A stretch of DNA of 64,000 bases from Hyphomonadaceae bacterium (GCA_016791365.1 JAEUMT010000027.1:124001-188000), one strand, 5' to 3'. Counted from the stretch's first letter, positions 53,696-63,200 are shown. Program-made: numbers and translations. The notes: generated by a model from the letters alone, not told the origin.

Positions 53696-54327
53696 GCTGG
53701 ACGCGCGAACAGACAGCCGCGCGGGCCGCACGCGAGCTGAAAGACGGCTATTATGTCAATCTCGGCATCGGCATCCCGACTCTCGTCGCCAACTACATTC
53801 CCGCCGGCGTACGGGTAACGCTGCAATCCGAGAACGGCATGCTCGGCATGGGTCCGTTCCCGTTCGACGACGAGATCGATCCTGATCTCGTCAACGCAGG
53901 CAAACAAACGATCACGCAGCTGCCGACCTCAAGCTTCTTCGACAGCGCACAAAGCTTCGCCATGATCCGCGGCGGCCACATCGACGCCGCGGTGCTGGGC
54001 GCGATGGAAGTCTCGGAGACCGGGGACATTGCCAACTGGGCGATCCCGGGAAAGATGGTCAAAGGGATTGGCGGGGCCATGGATTTGGTCGCCGGCGTCA
54101 AGCGCGTGATCGTCGTGATGGATCACACCAACAAAGCAGGCGAGTCGAAGGTGCTGCCCAAATGTACGCTGCCCCTCACCGGTGTGGCGTGCGTCGATCT
54201 CATCATTACCAATCTGTGCGTCCTGGCGGTCTCGCGCGAGCAGCGGGGCCTGCGGGTGCTGGAATGCGCTCCAAACGTCACGCTCGACGAGGTCCGCGCG
54301 AAGACCGAAGCGCGGCTGCTGGTTTGA
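53692..54327 (+). CDS. 3-oxoacid CoA-transferase, beta subunit
   Basis: A 211-residue beta chain with [14 protein letters not shown] and the catalytic [12 protein letters not shown], whose Glu forms the CoA thioester. [23 protein letters not shown] and [17 protein letters not shown] follow as in ScoB/AtoA. With the alpha chain it forms the active enzyme and may reactivate acetoacetate released by BKACE. The ligase gene starts 14 bp after its stop. Confidence 0.92.
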   Translation: MSWTREQTAARAARELKDGYYVNLGIGIPTLVANYIPAGVRVTLQSENGMLGMGPFPFDDEIDPDLVNAGKQTITQLPTSSFFDSAQSFAMIRGGHIDAAVLGAMEVSETGDIANWAIPGKMVKGIGGAMDLVAGVKRVIVVMDHTNKAGESKVLPKCTLPLTGVACVDLIITNLCVLAVSREQRGLRVLECAPNVTLDEVRAKTEARLLV

Positions 54328-54341
54328 CGGCGGGACCCAGC

Positions 54342-55877
54342 ATGACTCTTGTCGCCCTCGCCGCCCATGGACCGAACGACCCCGCGTTCGTTGAGGCGGA
54401 GTGCGGCGAAGCGATGTCCTTCGCCGAACTTGACGCCGCCTCAGCGCAGCTGGCGCGCGTGCTCAGAGGCAAGCTCGCGATCGGCGATCGCGTCGCCGTG
54501 CTGCTCGACAACGGTCCCAGCTTCAGTGTCGCGACATGGGCTTGCCGGCGCGCGGGCCTCCGGTTGGCGCCGGTGAATTGGCACCTCACTTTTCAGGAGG
54601 CCGCTTACATCGTCGACAACAGCGACGCGCTGGCGTTGATCACGACGCCGCGACTGGCCGAAATCGCCAGCAAGATCGCCGCGGACAATTTGCGTTTACG
54701 GCTTCGCATTTCGGACGCCGCGCCATTCGATCGATTCGAGAGCCTGGCTGCGCTAATCGAACGCGAACCGAAATCGCCCCTCCAGGATGAGACCGAGGGC
54801 AACCTCATGTTCTACTCCTCCGGCACGACCGGGCTTCCGAAAGGCATTCTCAGGCCGCTACCCGACGCGCCCTTCGGGACGCAGACGAAGCTCGAAGTCA
54901 TGATGTCCGCGCTCTACGGCTTCGATACGGACACACGCTTTTACGCGCCCGCCCCGCTTTATCACGCAGCGCCTTTGGCCTGGACGATGGGCGCGCAAAT
55001 GCTCGGCGGCTGCGCCTACATACCCAAGCGCTTCGACGCCGAGCAGGCGCTGGCGCATATCGAGAAATATCGCATCACGCACGCCAAGTTCGTGCCGACG
55101 CATTTCGTCCGCATGCTGCGTCTGCCGGAGTCCGTGCGCCGCAAATACGATCTTTCCAGCCTGCGATTTGTCATCCACTCAGCCGCCCCGTGCCCAGCCG
55201 ACATCAAGGAAGCCGTCATCGCCTGGTTCGGACCTATCGTTCACGAATATTATTCGATGAGCGAAGCCGGCGGCTTCACCGCAATCAACTCCAATGAATG
55301 GCTGGCGCACCGAGGCTCGGTCGGCCGCTCGCTGCGCGGCAAAGTGCACATCCTTGACGATGACGGACGCGAACTGCCCGCCGGCGAGGTCGGCCACATC
55401 CATTTCGAAAACGCTGAGCGCTTCGAGTATCACAAGGCGCCCGAGAAGACGGAGGCGTTCTTCAACGCCGCGGGCTGGTCGCGCCCCGGCGACATGGGCT
55501 GGCTCGACGCGGACGACTTTCTCTATCTCGCCGACCGCGCCAGCCACATGATTGTCTCCGGCGGTGTGAACATCTATCCGCAAGAGATCGAAGCCGCACT
55601 GGCGGCGCACGAAGCGGTTCTCGACGCCGCCGTCATCGGCGTTCCAGACGTGGAATACGGCGAGGCGGTCAAAGCCGTCGTGCAACTGCAGAACAGCGCA
55701 AACGCCGGCCCGGCGATGGAGGCGGCGCTGATCGCACACTGCCGCGCAAGACTCGCTGCGTTCAAATGCCCACGCAGCGTCGATTTCGTCGACGCCTTGC
55801 CGCGCCTGCCAACCGGCAAGCTGCAGAAGCGCGAACTGCGCCAACGCTACTGGCCTGACTCCAAGAAGCTCATCTGA
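54342..55877 (+). CDS. AMP-forming acyl-CoA synthetase
   Basis: A 511-residue ANL-family ligase. LMFYSSGTTGLPKGILRP is the P-loop, EYYSMSEAGGFTAI the A5 motif, RPGDMGWLDADDFLYLADRASHMIVSGGVNIYP the hinge region and LPTGKLQKREL the catalytic Lys. FEYHKAPEKTEAFF is in the place of the usual GYWN motif, a feature of a branch of acyl-CoA synthetases found in steroid or terpenoid degraders. The longer in-frame reading upstream overlaps the CoA-transferase, so MTLVALAA is taken as the start. Confidence 0.9.
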   Translation: MTLVALAAHGPNDPAFVEAECGEAMSFAELDAASAQLARVLRGKLAIGDRVAVLLDNGPSFSVATWACRRAGLRLAPVNWHLTFQEAAYIVDNSDALALITTPRLAEIASKIAADNLRLRLRISDAAPFDRFESLAALIEREPKSPLQDETEGNLMFYSSGTTGLPKGILRPLPDAPFGTQTKLEVMMSALYGFDTDTRFYAPAPLYHAAPLAWTMGAQMLGGCAYIPKRFDAEQALAHIEKYRITHAKFVPTHFVRMLRLPESVRRKYDLSSLRFVIHSAAPCPADIKEAVIAWFGPIVHEYYSMSEAGGFTAINSNEWLAHRGSVGRSLRGKVHILDDDGRELPAGEVGHIHFENAERFEYHKAPEKTEAFFNAAGWSRPGDMGWLDADDFLYLADRASHMIVSGGVNIYPQEIEAALAAHEAVLDAAVIGVPDVEYGEAVKAVVQLQNSANAGPAMEAALIAHCRARLAAFKCPRSVDFVDALPRLPTGKLQKRELRQRYWPDSKKLI

Positions 55878-55897
55878 CCCACAAAGGAGGAAACAAC

Positions 55898-56233
55898 ATG
55901 CACAAGATTATCATCGCGGCGCTTTCGATGGCGGTCGTATTCACGGCCGGCGCGCAAGCCGGTACGGTTGAAAATTCATTCGGGCACACAGTCGTCTCGC
56001 GCACCGCCGACGGCCAGGAGTCGCGCTGGCAATATTTTCCGGACGGCACCTACACGATGACGATGAACGACCAGACGACACGCGGCGCCTGGGCCTATGC
56101 CGACGGCCAGCTTTGCCTAACACCCGCGGGCGGCCAGCAAGTCTGCTACGCCGACACCGGCGACCATCATGTCGGCGACACCTGGACCATGCCAGGCGCG
56201 AACAACACCACGGTGACCATACGCATCGAGTAG
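55898..56233 (+). CDS. Small secreted protein of unknown function
   Basis: A 111-residue protein with a clear signal peptide (MHKIIIAALSMAVVFTAGAQA, cleavage near residue 21). The mature part is short and polar, with YFPDGTYTMTM, a GAW repeat unit and two cysteines in GQLCLTPAGGQQVCY that could form a disulfide. AAAGGAGG precedes the ATG. It is last in the CoA-transferase/ligase operon. It is not recognised; a periplasmic binding or lipid-contact role would be speculation. Confidence 0.75.
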   Translation: MHKIIIAALSMAVVFTAGAQAGTVENSFGHTVVSRTADGQESRWQYFPDGTYTMTMNDQTTRGAWAYADGQLCLTPAGGQQVCYADTGDHHVGDTWTMPGANNTTVTIRIE

Positions 56234-56255
56234 AGCGCGGGCCGGTGGCGCGCCC

Positions 56256-57011
56256 TCAGCGCGCCACCCAGCCTCCATCCACGACGAGCGCCTGACCGGT
56301 GACGAAGCTGGCGCTGGCGCCCGCAAGATAAACCACCGCTTCCGCGATCTCTTCCGCTTCGCCCATGCGCCCCATCGGCGTCGCGGCGCGCAACGCTGCG
56401 ATCTTCTCTGGGTCGGCCATATTCCTGGCGTTGATCGGCGTCGCGATGACACCTGGGCAAACGGCGTTCACGCGGATGTTCCGCGGCGCGTACTCGATCG
56501 CGGCCGCCTTGGTGAGCCCGATCACGCCGTGCTTAGCGGCGACGTAGGCGGGCACGTTCATCATGCCCACAAGCCCCGCAATCGACGCACAGTTTACGAT
56601 CGCGCCGCCGCGCTCGCGCATGGCGTTGATCTCGTGCTTCATGCACCACCACACGCCGCGCAGATTGATGGAAACGACGCGGTCCCAATTCTCGTTGGAG
56701 CATTCCGCGGTTGGCGCGCGTTCGCCGTCGATCCCCGCGTTGTTGTAGGCCATGTCGAGCGCGCCGAAAGCCGAGACGGCCGCGGCGACGGCGGCGATGA
56801 CGTCCGCCTCAACGCGAACGTCACAGCGGCAAAACCGCGCCACGAGGCCTTCCCGCGAAAGCGCGGCGACCAGGGCCTGCCCCTGCTCAGCCTGAACGTC
56901 AGCCACCATGACGGACGCGCCCCGCCGGGCGAACAAGGCCGCGGTGGCGGCGCCTATGCCCGAAGCGGCGCCCGTCACCAACACGGCGCGGCCCGTCAGA
57001 TCGTGCGTCAT
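56256..57011 (-). CDS. Short-chain dehydrogenase/reductase
   Basis: A 251-residue classical SDR with VTGAASGIGAATAALFARRGASV, VADVQAEQG suggesting NAD, NNAGIDG, VNCASIAGL and the catalytic AYVAAKHGVIGL. It ends FVTGQALVVDGGWVAR. It lies downstream of the ferredoxin gene on the same strand with a 127-bp gap and may be read from the same transcript. Confidence 0.88.
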   Translation of the reverse strand: MTHDLTGRAVLVTGAASGIGAATAALFARRGASVMVADVQAEQGQALVAALSREGLVARFCRCDVRVEADVIAAVAAAVSAFGALDMAYNNAGIDGERAPTAECSNENWDRVVSINLRGVWWCMKHEINAMRERGGAIVNCASIAGLVGMMNVPAYVAAKHGVIGLTKAAAIEYAPRNIRVNAVCPGVIATPINARNMADPEKIAALRAATPMGRMGEAEEIAEAVVYLAGASASFVTGQALVVDGGWVAR

Positions 57012-57120
57012 GGCAAACCCGCCTCCAGCGATACGACGCCTCGCTTATAGGAGCGTTTCACCACACCTTGCGCGGAGAAAATGCGCGCCGCCGCATCACG
57101 ACGATGCGATGGCGCTCGAT

Positions 57121-57142
57121 CATGCTTCTACCATGCTTCTAC
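57121..57142. repeat. Two tandem 11-bp repeats at the ferredoxin stop
   Basis: CATGCTTCTAC occurs twice in direct succession and a third partial unit (CAT) follows. The ferredoxin stop codon lies in the second unit. No role is evident. Confidence 0.7.
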
Positions 57143-57462
57143 CATTCCGGCGCGATAGTGACTCGAAGACCGTCCATGCCTTCGCTCAGCGGCACCGAGC
57201 AAGAGAGCCGAGAATTGGCGCGCCGGTCGTCGCGCACAAAAAGGAGATCGTCCTCCTGGCTGGACATTGCCGGCAGGCGCGGCATGTCGCTCTCGTCGAC
57301 ATACACATGGCACGTGCCGCACGAGCAGCAGCCGCCGCAACTGGTCAGCGCATCGACTTCCCCGGCGCCGCCGGCCATCAGCGCCGCCTTGAGCGACTGG
57401 CCCGGGCTCGCTTCCACCGCTTTTTGTTCGCCCGATCGTAGCGTGACATTGATGCGCATCAT
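57139..57462 (-). CDS. [2Fe-2S] ferredoxin with C-terminal Trp, putidaredoxin-like
   Basis: A 107-residue putidaredoxin-type ferredoxin: ligands in SCGGCCSCGTC and RLSCS. It ends APEW, with a terminal Trp as in putidaredoxin, where Trp106 aids P450cam and reductase binding. Tandem ATG codons at 57462 and 57459 follow GGGGGGAAA and overlap the P450 stop, so coupling is tight. It is the likely donor for P450 A2. Confidence 0.93.
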   Translation of the reverse strand: MMRINVTLRSGEQKAVEASPGQSLKAALMAGGAGEVDALTSCGGCCSCGTCHVYVDESDMPRLPAMSSQEDDLLFVRDDRRANSRLSCSVPLSEGMDGLRVTIAPEW

Positions 57463-58673
57463 TTCCCCCCGCGTGTCCATTCCAACGGCAACGACTGCAG
57501 CGACATGACCTGCCCCGCGCGCCACACAAGGCGTCCGGTCTCAGGAATGCGGAACGAGGGAATGCGCTTCAGCCATTCTTCGGTGAAGACCTTCATCTCG
57601 GCGCGCGCGAGCACATTGCCGATGCAGGTGTGCGCGCCGGTCGAGAAGACCAGGTGCTCGCGCCGCGGCCGGTCGATATCGAAGCGCTCCGGGTCCGGAT
57701 TTTTTCTGTCGTCGAGACCGGCGGCCGGCAGGGCGCACGAGACCATGTCGCCTTCGCGCATGTGCACGCCGTCGATGTCGACGTCCTTCTTGACGATGCG
57801 CGTCTGATGCACGACCCCGAAGCAACGCAGCGACTCCTCGACAAAGTCGGGAATGCGCGAGGGATCGGCCACGAGACGCGCCTGCAGCGGCGCATCCTCC
57901 GCGAGATGGCGGAAGGAGAACGTCAGCGCGTTGGCGACGGTGTCGAGACCGCCCAGGAAAAGCAAGAAGCCGTAGGACTCCACTTCCGCGTCCGTCAGCG
58001 GACGGCCGCGCACGCTCTCCTCCATCAGCTTGCTCAGCAGATCCTCGCCCGGCGTGGCCCGGCGCGCGGCGATCATTTCGCGGATCACCGAGATGATCGT
58101 GCTTTGTAGTTCGAGATAACGCGCATTCGAGATCGGACTGAAATATTCGTGCACGATGCCGCGGAATTCGTCGAAGCGCTCGCGCGGCATCGCCATGAAG
58201 TCCATGAAAACCGAGACCGGAAACGCGGCACCCAGCCGCTCGCTGAAATCGCACTCCCCCGCCGCGATCACTTCATCGATCAGTTCGTTCGCCCGCTTTC
58301 TGAGCTCCGGCTCAAGCGCGTCCACGAACTTGCGATTGACGTGCTTCATCAGCGCCGCGCGATAGCCCGCGTGCTCCGGCGGATCCAAGTTCAGCGGCAA
58401 CATCACATTGTCGCTGTTGGATTTTGGGATCGTCAGCTCCTTGCTGGAAAAATGCTCGGCGTCGCGCAGGATCGACGCGATGGTGTCGAAGCGCATCACC
58501 ACCCAATGACCGCCATTGCGGCACGTGTAGAAAATCTCCGGCGCCTTCTGCTGCAGGGCGCGGTAGCCCTTGTGCGGGTCCTGCAGAAGATCTTTGTCCA
58601 GGAAGATGTCGAGATCGAAGACCTGATCGGGCTTCACGTGTTTCGGACGCTCGATGGTTGTATCCAGCGGCAT
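57459..58673 (-). CDS. Cytochrome P450, P450cam-like, copy A2
   Basis: A 404-residue P450, paralogue of A1. It has GGLDTVAN (241-247), ExxR in EESLRCF (E280-R283) and the heme loop FSTGAHTCIG with Cys350. CRNGGHWVVMR, HFSSKE, PLNLDPPEH, FPVSVFMDFM and EEWLKRIPSF correspond to P450cam. The Tyr96 equivalent is Asn89. Start at MPLDTTIE; longer in-frame readings overlap the Rieske gene. It lies between that gene and a ferredoxin, in an operon headed by a cluster operator. Confidence 0.93.
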   Translation of the reverse strand: MPLDTTIERPKHVKPDQVFDLDIFLDKDLLQDPHKGYRALQQKAPEIFYTCRNGGHWVVMRFDTIASILRDAEHFSSKELTIPKSNSDNVMLPLNLDPPEHAGYRAALMKHVNRKFVDALEPELRKRANELIDEVIAAGECDFSERLGAAFPVSVFMDFMAMPRERFDEFRGIVHEYFSPISNARYLELQSTIISVIREMIAARRATPGEDLLSKLMEESVRGRPLTDAEVESYGFLLFLGGLDTVANALTFSFRHLAEDAPLQARLVADPSRIPDFVEESLRCFGVVHQTRIVKKDVDIDGVHMREGDMVSCALPAAGLDDRKNPDPERFDIDRPRREHLVFSTGAHTCIGNVLARAEMKVFTEEWLKRIPSFRIPETGRLVWRAGQVMSLQSLPLEWTRGGK

Positions 58674-58684
58674 GCAAGCCTCCC

Positions 58685-59842
58685 CTAGCTTTTCAGAATG
58701 TTTTCCAGGATCCCGTGGAAGCGGGCGATGTCCTGTTCCATGCCGCCCAGCACCATTTCCTGCACGACGCCCGTCTGCGCCGCGATGGTGCCGAGTTCGG
58801 CGACCCAGAAATCCTCTTCCATGGTGATGCGCTGCATGAGCGCGATCGACTTCTCGCACCGCGCCTTTTCGGCGTCGGTCTCGGGCATCTTGTCGACCAG
58901 CATGTAGTAATTGATGACGGTGCTTGTCGCCGATTGCGGCGACAGCAGCATGACGTTGATATAGGTGGGACTGGTGATGATGAGGCCGCCGGCCACGATC
59001 GTGTAGCTGAACACGCCAAAATCGCGGAAATCGGCGAAGGTCTCGACGCCTTGTCCGCGTTCGCGCTTGTAACCGACGCGCGCCGACGACTGCAGCAGGT
59101 TTTCGCCGATCTCGACGCAAGCAGTGGAGCGATCCACGAACATGGAGCCGAGTGAATCGCGGTGCAGGCGCGCGATGTGATAGTTCTCGAGGAAAGCATC
59201 GTGCACCAGCTTCCAGTTGGCCGGTATCTCCACGCGCATCTTCTTGTAGATGATCTGCGACCCAAGGCCGATGGCGTCGAACTCCGGCGCCAATTCGTTC
59301 TCGACCGCTTTGAAATCGGCCTTTGCGTTCGGATCGAGATTGACCCAGATGAGACCGCCCGCCTCGACGCACTGCAGCGCCTTCAGTTTGTGCTTCTTCT
59401 TGTCGAGCCCGGGAAACACCTCTTCGCGCGGCACGCCGATCAGCTCACCCTTCATGCTAAACGACCACGCATGGTAGGGACACGTAATGAGGGCGCCGGC
59501 TTTCGCTTCGACCTCATCCGACAAGCGCACGCAACGGTGCGTGCACACGTTCATGAAAGCGTGGGCCTGACCATCATCGTCGCGCGTTAGCAGCAGCGGC
59601 ACGCCATAATCATTGTTCACCACATGCATGCGGTTTCGCGGCAGCGCGATCGACACCTCCACCGGCACCGGCCTGCCGCGAAAGAGCTTTCGCCGCTCCA
59701 GGTCGAAGCGGTCCGCATCGGCGTAAACACTGGTCGGTCGATAGCTCAGCGCTTTGGGAACGATGCTTGGGTCGCTATCCTCAAGGCTCGCCAAAATTTG
59801 CCGCTGATACTTGGTAAGACCGGGTTCCTTGCGCGTCGCCAT
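58685..59842 (-). CDS. Rieske non-heme iron oxygenase alpha subunit, copy 2
   Basis: A 385-residue Rieske oxygenase, paralogue of 18196-19365. Rieske ligands are C100-T-H102 and C121-P-Y-H124; the mononuclear iron histidines are in NYHIARLHRDS. Start at MATRKEP behind AAGGAGGCGCTT; an upstream ATG would add ten residues. It is first in an operon with P450 A2 and a ferredoxin. An operator copy lies 70 bp upstream. Confidence 0.92.
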   Translation of the reverse strand: MATRKEPGLTKYQRQILASLEDSDPSIVPKALSYRPTSVYADADRFDLERRKLFRGRPVPVEVSIALPRNRMHVVNNDYGVPLLLTRDDDGQAHAFMNVCTHRCVRLSDEVEAKAGALITCPYHAWSFSMKGELIGVPREEVFPGLDKKKHKLKALQCVEAGGLIWVNLDPNAKADFKAVENELAPEFDAIGLGSQIIYKKMRVEIPANWKLVHDAFLENYHIARLHRDSLGSMFVDRSTACVEIGENLLQSSARVGYKRERGQGVETFADFRDFGVFSYTIVAGGLIITSPTYINVMLLSPQSATSTVINYYMLVDKMPETDAEKARCEKSIALMQRITMEEDFWVAELGTIAAQTGVVQEMVLGGMEQDIARFHGILENILKS

Positions 59843-59911
59843 AAGCGCCTCCTTGGCGCGCGATGGCATCACCAGGCCGGCGAGGCGGAATTGATCGAAC
59901 TCAAACTTTTG

Positions 59912-59926
59912 GGGCGATTATCGCAC
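59912..59926. promoter_or_regulatory. Cluster operator (copy 10), Rieske/P450 A2 operon
   Basis: GGGCGATTATCGCAC, core identical to the consensus, 70 bp upstream of the Rieske start. It is the rightmost copy seen and marks the right edge of the regulon. Confidence 0.72.
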
Positions 59927-60234
59927 ATTGGTGCGGATGGCGCTTTTGTCGCAGCAAGCAGTGCGGCTCTTTGAGGACGGATCTGGCGCGGTTCGAACCA
60001 AGGCCGGCTTTCGCCGTCATTCTCTTACGTCGGACAACCCGGGACTGCGTCCGGCGATAGGTGATGCAGAGACGTGGGATCAGCATGGCGCGCCCTTCAC
60101 GTCGCAACGAAACCATGCCTGATTACCAGCTTGCGGGGATGCGGTGCATTTTGCCTCGTAAGGGCTAAGGCAGATGAGGCACTTCACGTTTTGCGTCATC
60201 GCCATGCCTCAGAGTTGTATTCGATAAGCCCAGA
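59927..60234. other. Non-coding gap between catabolic cluster and helicase gene
   Basis: About 300 bp without a convincing gene. It contains the palindrome GGTTCGAACC at 59990-59999 but no cloverleaf around it. No terminator hairpin or further operator was seen. Short frames here have no family features. Confidence 0.5.
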
Positions 60235-63200
60235 TCAGGGCAGCGCTCGCTCAAGTTCTGCGAAAGCGCCAGCCGACGCCCATTCGAACCTATTGCCAAT
60301 AACGTAGAGGTTCTCCTGCGCACGCGTGATCGCGACATTGAGTTGGTTGGGGGGATTGCCCGCCCAATTGCGCGCGCCCTTCTGATGCGGCTCGGCCGCA
60401 CCTAGCACCAAGAAGACCGTGTCGGCTTCTCTGCCTTGCACCGTATAGACTGTCCCCACGCGCTCGCTGACCCAGCGCCGCGGATCGCTTGCCCATCGGC
60501 GCAGGAAGTCCTGTTTCACCAGCAATTGCCGCAATTGTTGTGCGACGATCCGGAATGGCGAAATGATGTAGATGTCGGGTGAAGTCTCCGTCTCCGCGGC
60601 CACCAAGCGCTCAAGCTCACGCAACAAAGCTTGGCCTTCCGCCTCGCTCCATTTGTCTATCGTGCGGCCGGGGCGCACGTCGATCCATCGAGATTCTCCC
60701 AAGATGTTGCGGATCTCACTCGGCCGCTTGCCGCGGCCATTGACCATGATCCCTTCGTACGAGATCCGGTTGGAGAGCGAAAACATCGGCTCGGCGCAGC
60801 GCCTATGGACGAGAAGGGGCAAGCCGATCCACGCGTCTAGGGTTTCGAGGTGCGTACCCACCTGACATGCGGCGTCAGCCAAGGTCTGGACAGAGGCCAC
60901 CAACGGGATGGCGCGGCTGGCGGCGATGTAGCGCTCGCTGTCGACGCCGCAATCGTTGGCGATAAGATCACAAAGCGCCGTCGGCAACGGCACCACCGGC
61001 GGCAGTTGCATCGGATCGCCGACCACCACGACCTTCCTCGCGCGCATTAGGGCGCCAACGGCAGACTGCGGCGCAGCCTGCCCGGACTCGTCGAGCAGCA
61101 AGAGGCCGATGCTCTCTTCAGGCAGGTACCCCAGCATGCGCTCGACCGACGCGTAGGTCGTCGATATGGCCGGCACAACGAGAAAGAACGTCGACCAAAG
61201 ATCGCTCATGCGCTCGCGCACGCTCGCCGTCCAAGCTGATTTTCCGAAAAAGGTCCGAAACAGCAAATCCAGATTGTTGCGGATCGGTCCCGCAGCGCTT
61301 TCGATGAAAGCGCGGTGAACCTCCATGGCCTGCTCGAACATGAGACGACGCAAACGTTGAGTCTCAGGATCGAACCAAGCCGTGTCGCGTTGAAGATCTT
61401 CCGGCGGCCGATCAAAGAATGCCGCATCGGCGAAGCGATCGCCTGCGATGGCGTGAGCTGCCTCGAGTGCCGTCGTCGACGCCGTTAGGTCACGTGCTCG
61501 GCCGTCGGCAAACGTCTTGGCGTCTTCCTTCCGAGCAGCGGCCAGCTTCATTTGGCTTTGCTTCTCGGCGAACACCGCGGTTGCCGCCTTCATCGCGGCT
61601 TCCGCGCGCATGGCGCCGATGTCAGCAGCTTCGGTGCGTTCGCGCCATGACTGCATCTCTGCGCCGTTGAAGAAGCGCGCAAACATGCCGGGGGCCGCCG
61701 CGGCTGCTTGGCCCACCTCAACACGCGCACGATCGAGTGTGGCGCGCGCGTTGTGATGGGCCTCCTCTATACGGCTCGCGCCCAAATTTGCGTTGACCCA
61801 TTCTTGCTCAGCGACAGCGAGCGCCGCGCGCGCAGCGTCGAGTTGCCCTGCTCTTGCCTCGCTCGCGCCGACCGCCGCGCGGCCGGCCGCCAATTGTGAC
61901 AGGCGTTGTTGAAGCTCGGCGCGGGTCGCCTTGAATGCCTGTCGCGCCTTTGCCCAACTGGGTCTCGCCGGCGCGGCGTTGACCAACTCCACCAAGCGCG
62001 GCGCGCGCCGTTCGACGATGCGTCCCGTGTCGGGGTCCTTCACCTCGATACGCTGCGGCAAGCCGCTGAGTTCGAGTAAGTACGATCGAAGGCCGAAATC
62101 GAAATCCTTCCACGCACATTGGCTGAACGTGTAGCGATTAGACGAGTTGCCGAGCACGGCCGCCGCCAATCCCCAGGTCGTCTTGGCGGGATCGGCGCGA
62201 CGCAGGCCGTGTTTTTTCTCTTCGGTATCGAGACCACGCGCCACGTTGTCGGAAATAGCTGAGAAGTATTCGAACGACGCGGCAAACTCCGCGGCGCCAC
62301 GCTTTGGCAAAGCCTCACTGACGTTCTCGACCGCCTTGTTGTTCGAGGACGCGACGATGATTTCGAAGCCTTTCAGCTTCGAATCGACCGCGTGATGGCG
62401 GCATGGCGTCTGGTTGATCCGCTGGGTGTGACTCGTCTTGGAGAAAGCGTCCTCGGGACTTGCGAACTCGATCAACCGCTCAGCGCGTTCGACCACTTTG
62501 GCGGCGATGAGATCGCGCAGCAGCGTAGTCTTGCCAGTGCCTGGCGGGCCATTCACTGCCAAGAGATCGAGGCGTTCGCTCGCGTTGACAGCCGCCTGTT
62601 GAAGTAACACGAGGGGATGCCCTCCCTTCGATGGCCATGCGCCCAACGGCGTTGCGTTCGGCGCCAACATCTCGTCAGCGAGGATGTCGTTGCGCCTGAC
62701 ATCTTTCCGTGCAGTCGCTGTGGTTAGGCCCAGGTATTTCGCGAGAAGTTTCGGAACCGCACCACGCTCGACTGTTGCAAGCGCCCAAGCCAAGTCGTTC
62801 AGGAAGAAACTTCCCATCGGCGGCGGTTCAGGTGGCTCCTCCGCCCGAAACCAGTGATAGACGCGAATGGCGAAGTGCGGCTCGACGACGAGCTCGCTGG
62901 GCAATCGCAATTCCGCGATCAGCTTCTGGAACGCGTTCGCAACTATCTGGCGCGTCAGCGGGAGAACATCGCCCTCTTCCTCGTCGGTTCTGGTGATCCA
63001 CGCCGTCACGGCCTCACGCAGACGTTCTTCGTGCTTGGGCCAATCGCTCAGGGCCTTCAGATTGCGTTCGAGCGCGAACGGCAAACCCCAGGCGAAGCTG
63101 GAGACAGAAACGCTATCCGCTCCGATCGGCACGCCCTTGTTGTCGAGCGTCACGATGCAGATGGGTGCATAGCCAGGCGTTGGGCCGCTATTTTCGTTGT

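Noticed and set aside
9479-59842. Camphor degradation cluster
   Set aside because: P450cam-like genes are present, but the Tyr96 equivalents are changed and no Baeyer-Villiger monooxygenase or CamD-like alcohol dehydrogenase was recognised.
59990-59999. GGTTCGAACC, resembling a tRNA T-loop
   Set aside because: It is a simple palindrome; no acceptor, D or anticodon stem can be folded around it on either strand.
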